7,920 nucleotides of DNA. Source: Candidatus Dormiibacterota bacterium. GTDB lineage: Bacteria > Chloroflexota > Dormibacteria > UBA8260 > Bog-877. This document shows, one piece after another, positions 6,453-7,920 of the stretch. Under the pieces are notes generated by a model, which had not been told where the DNA came from, ran no database searches, and saw only the letters and a list, made by a program, of their open reading frames with translations. Location of the stretch: positions 1 to 7,920 of the forward strand of contig PLTL01000013.1 of the NCBI GenBank assembly GCA_003164475.1. Reading direction: 5' to 3'. The position numbers were made by a program, and so were the translations under genes. Every line of letters starts with the position of its first letter. The first letter of the stretch is position 1.

Positions 6453-6639
6453 GCGTTCGCGGAGGAGGCGGCGTGCCATCTCTACCAGGTGTGTGACGAG
6501 TGAAAGCAGGGTCTTGGAGACGGCCACCGATGACCTGGACGCCTCCGTGATCGGTGGCGAGGGGAGGCCGGCTTCATGAGCGCCTTCGGCAAGGCCAGCC
6601 TTGTCCTCGGTGCCGCCGCAGACGTCTACACCATCGTTG
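6453..6639. other. region between cyoE and the truncated ADC copy, no firm gene
   Basis: No recognisable protein is encoded here. Two tiny frames are arranged like coupled genes: GTG 6493 runs 28 codons to TGA 6577-6579, and ATG 6576 overlaps it as ATGA, eight bases after GGGGAGG (6561-6567). The second begins MSAFGKASLVLGAAADVYTI and then runs out of frame through the decarboxylase copy to a stop at about 6712. They may be remnants of genes cut by the rearrangement or may be chance. The decarboxylase similarity begins abruptly at 6640. Confidence 0.3.
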
Positions 6640-6894
6640 CTGAAGGTGATCCCGTCCGTGCAGGTGGATTCTCTCCCCGATGTGCTCGAGCTCAACTCCC
6701 TGCTGATCGATCCTGATGTGATCACCGAATTGCGGGTGGGGGAGGGGACCCTGGAATTCGGCGATTCACCGCATGACTCCTCCCTGGCGAAGATTCCCGT
6801 CCGGCAGGTCGTCTACTCCGAGGTCATCGTCCACGACTTCACCTTGGGGTACGGGGAGGTCCTGATCGACTACCTGGCAGATCGTCGGGACTGA
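6640..6894 (+). pseudogene. 5'-truncated second copy of the ADC-like gene
   Basis: This is the last 84 codons of the decarboxylase-family gene at 137-931, repeated in frame with no gaps. Eight residues differ (about 90% protein identity by hand count). The catalytic Lys pair, both active-site Glu residues and the whole N-terminal half are absent, so it cannot be an active enzyme of this family. The frame can be extended upstream to TTG 6601, which would add 13 unrelated residues (SSVPPQTSTPSL after the start), but nothing supports translation from there beyond a weak AAGG. Several changes hit positions that look conserved, such as YDPF in the full gene becoming HDSS here and VHYFT becoming VHDFT. 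Of the 22 coding differences, 13 are silent, so selection was at least partly active on one of the copies since they split. Confidence 0.85.
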
Positions 6895-6936
6895 CGGCCT
6901 GGTCAGCCGGCGGCTCGGGATCAGCTCCGCGCTGAT
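6891..6936. terminator. tandem hairpins after the truncated ADC copy, possible two-way terminator
   Basis: CTGAC (6891-6895) pairs with GTCAG (6902-6906), and ATCAGC (6920-6925) pairs with GCTGAT (6931-6936). The second stem is one pair longer than its counterpart at 957-973, because an A-to-G difference turns a mismatch into a C-G pair. The element lies between convergent frames and could stop transcription from both sides. It has no T-tract, so this is tentative. Confidence 0.35.
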
Positions 6937-6963
6937 GTCCGAGGCAGACGCGCCCCGTGACGG

Positions 6964-7371
6964 CTACCCTGGCGAATTGTCTGGGCCGGCGAGACTGAGG
7001 ATCGCCACGTAGCAGATCACCGCCAGAGCAAATCCGGCCGACATGAGCATCGAACTGATGTTCTGGTTGAACTTGAGGAAGCTGGCCCCATTGAAGCCGG
7101 CGAAGATAATCGCCGTGAGCCCCCCGGCGGCCAGCCAGACCGCGGCCCGGCGCCCGGCGCGCACCGAATGGACCACCAGCTCGATGCCGCTCAGGAGCAG
7201 GACGGTGCCGATGGCCACGTGGACGATGAGCAGCGGCAGCCCGCTGGTGAAGCTCCAGAGGACGCTGCTCAGCGCGCCGCTCAGGTACGGACCGCTGCCG
7301 GCCCCGGGGTGATGGGTCGGGATGGTCACGTATAGGTTGAGGGACACTGAGAACTTCGGGCCGGGGCACAC
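6964..7371 (-). CDS. small integral membrane protein of unknown function
   Basis: A 135-residue protein with three clear hydrophobic segments at about 44-67, 77-97 and 107-128, and a polar N-terminal stretch containing LNLYVTIPTHHPGAG (11-25). Between the helices it has FAGFNGASFLKFNQNISS (90-107), a conserved-looking loop with Asn94, Asn102 and Asn104; one His (His51) lies within the first helix. I recall similar small actinobacterial membrane proteins in which LNL-x-VTIP follows an additional N-terminal helix. If so, this protein has lost its first helix, but I cannot verify that. The GTG at 7371 is the furthest start, limited by an in-frame TAG 18 bases upstream. GTG codons at residues 9 and 15 are alternatives, and none has a strong ribosome site. 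It faces the decarboxylase remnant tail to tail and lies downstream of the toxin gene on the same strand. No function can be assigned. Confidence 0.65.
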   Translation of the reverse strand: MCPGPKFSVSLNLYVTIPTHHPGAGSGPYLSGALSSVLWSFTSGLPLLIVHVAIGTVLLLSGIELVVHSVRAGRRAAVWLAAGGLTAIIFAGFNGASFLKFNQNISSMLMSAGFALAVICYVAILSLAGPDNSPG

Positions 7372-7486
7372 GTGCGCGCCGCCGCACTATGCCACTTGTT
7401 CCTGAGAAGATACATTATCAGGAGTAAGAAGCGGGACCAGAGAGACGTCGACGGCAACGCCCCCCATCGCCCCCTCTCGGCCCGGA

Positions 7487-7915
7487 TCAGGCGGTGAGCA
7501 CGTTGACCCACCTGACCTGGCTGAAGCGCGCGAAGTCGGTGTCCGCCGAGCACACCTGGAGGCCATGCTCGATGGCGAGCGCGCCCAGGTGGGCGTCGGA
7601 TATCAGGTTGCCCCGCAGGTCCGCGGAGGTGATCAGGCCACCCAGCACCGCCGCGTGGCTGGCCGTTGGCTGCGGGATCCAGGCGTTGTCGCAGGTGAGC
7701 CACTCTTCGACGTAGATCCACGCCTGCTCGGCGGTGAGCGGCCGGTCCAGGGCCCTCGGGTGGGTGACGATCCGGAGGAAGGCGGTGATGCTGGGCCATG
7801 CGAACCCCACGCGGCGGGGCCCGTTCAACACCCCCTCCAGCCAGGTCGCCACCCGCTCATGGAAGGGGCTCGCCGAGTCGGCGGCGTACAGCAGCACGCT
7901 GGCGTCGATCAGCAT
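7487..7915 (-). CDS. vapC: PIN-domain ribonuclease toxin, VapC family
   Basis: A 142-residue PIN-domain protein, the usual size for VapC toxins, which are Mg-dependent RNases that cut tRNA or rRNA until bound by the VapB antitoxin. It resembles the Mycobacterium tuberculosis-type VapC group: MLIDASVLLYAAD (1-13) with Asp4, TAFLRIVTHPRAL (44-56), RGNLISDAHLGALAIEHG (101-118) with Asp107, and CSADTDFARF (122-131) with Asp125 and Asp127. The Glu found in many PIN proteins next to the FLRIVT helix is not evident; the sequence there is FAWPSITAFLRI. The start codon is 5 bases from the window edge, in the context CGCTGATG. The TGA there could be the stop of an upstream vapB antitoxin gene overlapping by one base, which would be the standard antitoxin-toxin order. 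The antitoxin itself is outside the window. The stop TGA occupies 7487-7489. Confidence 0.85.
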   Translation of the reverse strand: MLIDASVLLYAADSASPFHERVATWLEGVLNGPRRVGFAWPSITAFLRIVTHPRALDRPLTAEQAWIYVEEWLTCDNAWIPQPTASHAAVLGGLITSADLRGNLISDAHLGALAIEHGLQVCSADTDFARFSQVRWVNVLTA

Positions 7916-7920
7916 CAGCG

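Larger units (their letters stand above)
6640..6936 (+). repeat. long direct repeat, right copy
   Basis: Right member of the 297-bp direct repeat, about 91% identical to 677-973 and in the same orientation. It includes the 42 bases after the stop codon. The left end (6640) coincides with the loss of decarboxylase similarity and the right end (6936) with the close of a hairpin. Confidence 0.9.

Noticed and set aside
6601..6894. TTG 6601 as start of a real short ADC protein
   Set aside because: It lacks the catalytic half and adds 13 unrelated residues; better explained as a truncated copy.
677..6936. Composite transposon or integrase-mediated island
   Set aside because: No transposase, integrase, terminal inverted repeats, target-site duplication or tRNA was found; the repeats are gene fragments, not insertion sequences.
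1..7920. CRISPR array, tRNA or rRNA genes
   Set aside because: No regularly spaced short repeats and no recognisable tRNA or rRNA segments were seen on either strand.

Overview
This is a GC-rich stretch (by eye about two thirds G+C) with tightly packed genes. The organism is probably a soil or acid-tolerant actinobacterium or a neighbouring high-GC lineage. That assignment is an inference from base composition, the Mycobacterium-type VapC toxin and the codon use; nothing in the window fixes the taxon.

Left part (1-1659): the tail of a 3-hydroxyacyl-CoA dehydrogenase gene is followed, in the same direction, by an acetoacetate decarboxylase-family gene (137-931). Both fit short-chain acyl or keto-acid metabolism. 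Next comes a broken remnant of an ScpB-like winged-helix protein (976-1235), then about 420 bases with no convincing gene but several inverted repeats.

Centre (1660-6438): a complete, tightly coupled cyoABCDE operon. It encodes the four subunits of a bo3-type quinol oxidase and the heme O synthase that makes its heme. Genes A to D overlap by 1-4 bases and cyoE starts 3 bases after cyoD. A GC-rich hairpin lies across the cyoE stop codon. The heme, CuB and proton-channel residues are all present. CyoA has no cysteine at all, so it has no CuA site and no lipobox. CyoB lacks the His that corresponds to the E. coli quinol-site residue His98.

Right part (6439-7920): a 5'-truncated second copy of the 3' end of the acetoacetate decarboxylase gene (6640-6894), then two minus-strand genes: a small membrane protein (6964-7371) and a VapC/PIN-domain toxin (7487-7915). 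The toxin's antitoxin partner, if present, lies just outside the window.

The main structural observation is that the two decarboxylase-derived segments (677-973 and 6640-6936) form a 297-bp, indel-free, about 91% identical direct repeat. The repeat extends past the stop codon through two small hairpins. It brackets the ScpB remnant and the entire oxidase operon, which suggests this block was acquired or rearranged as a unit by recombination. I found no tRNA, rRNA, CRISPR array, transposase or integrase.
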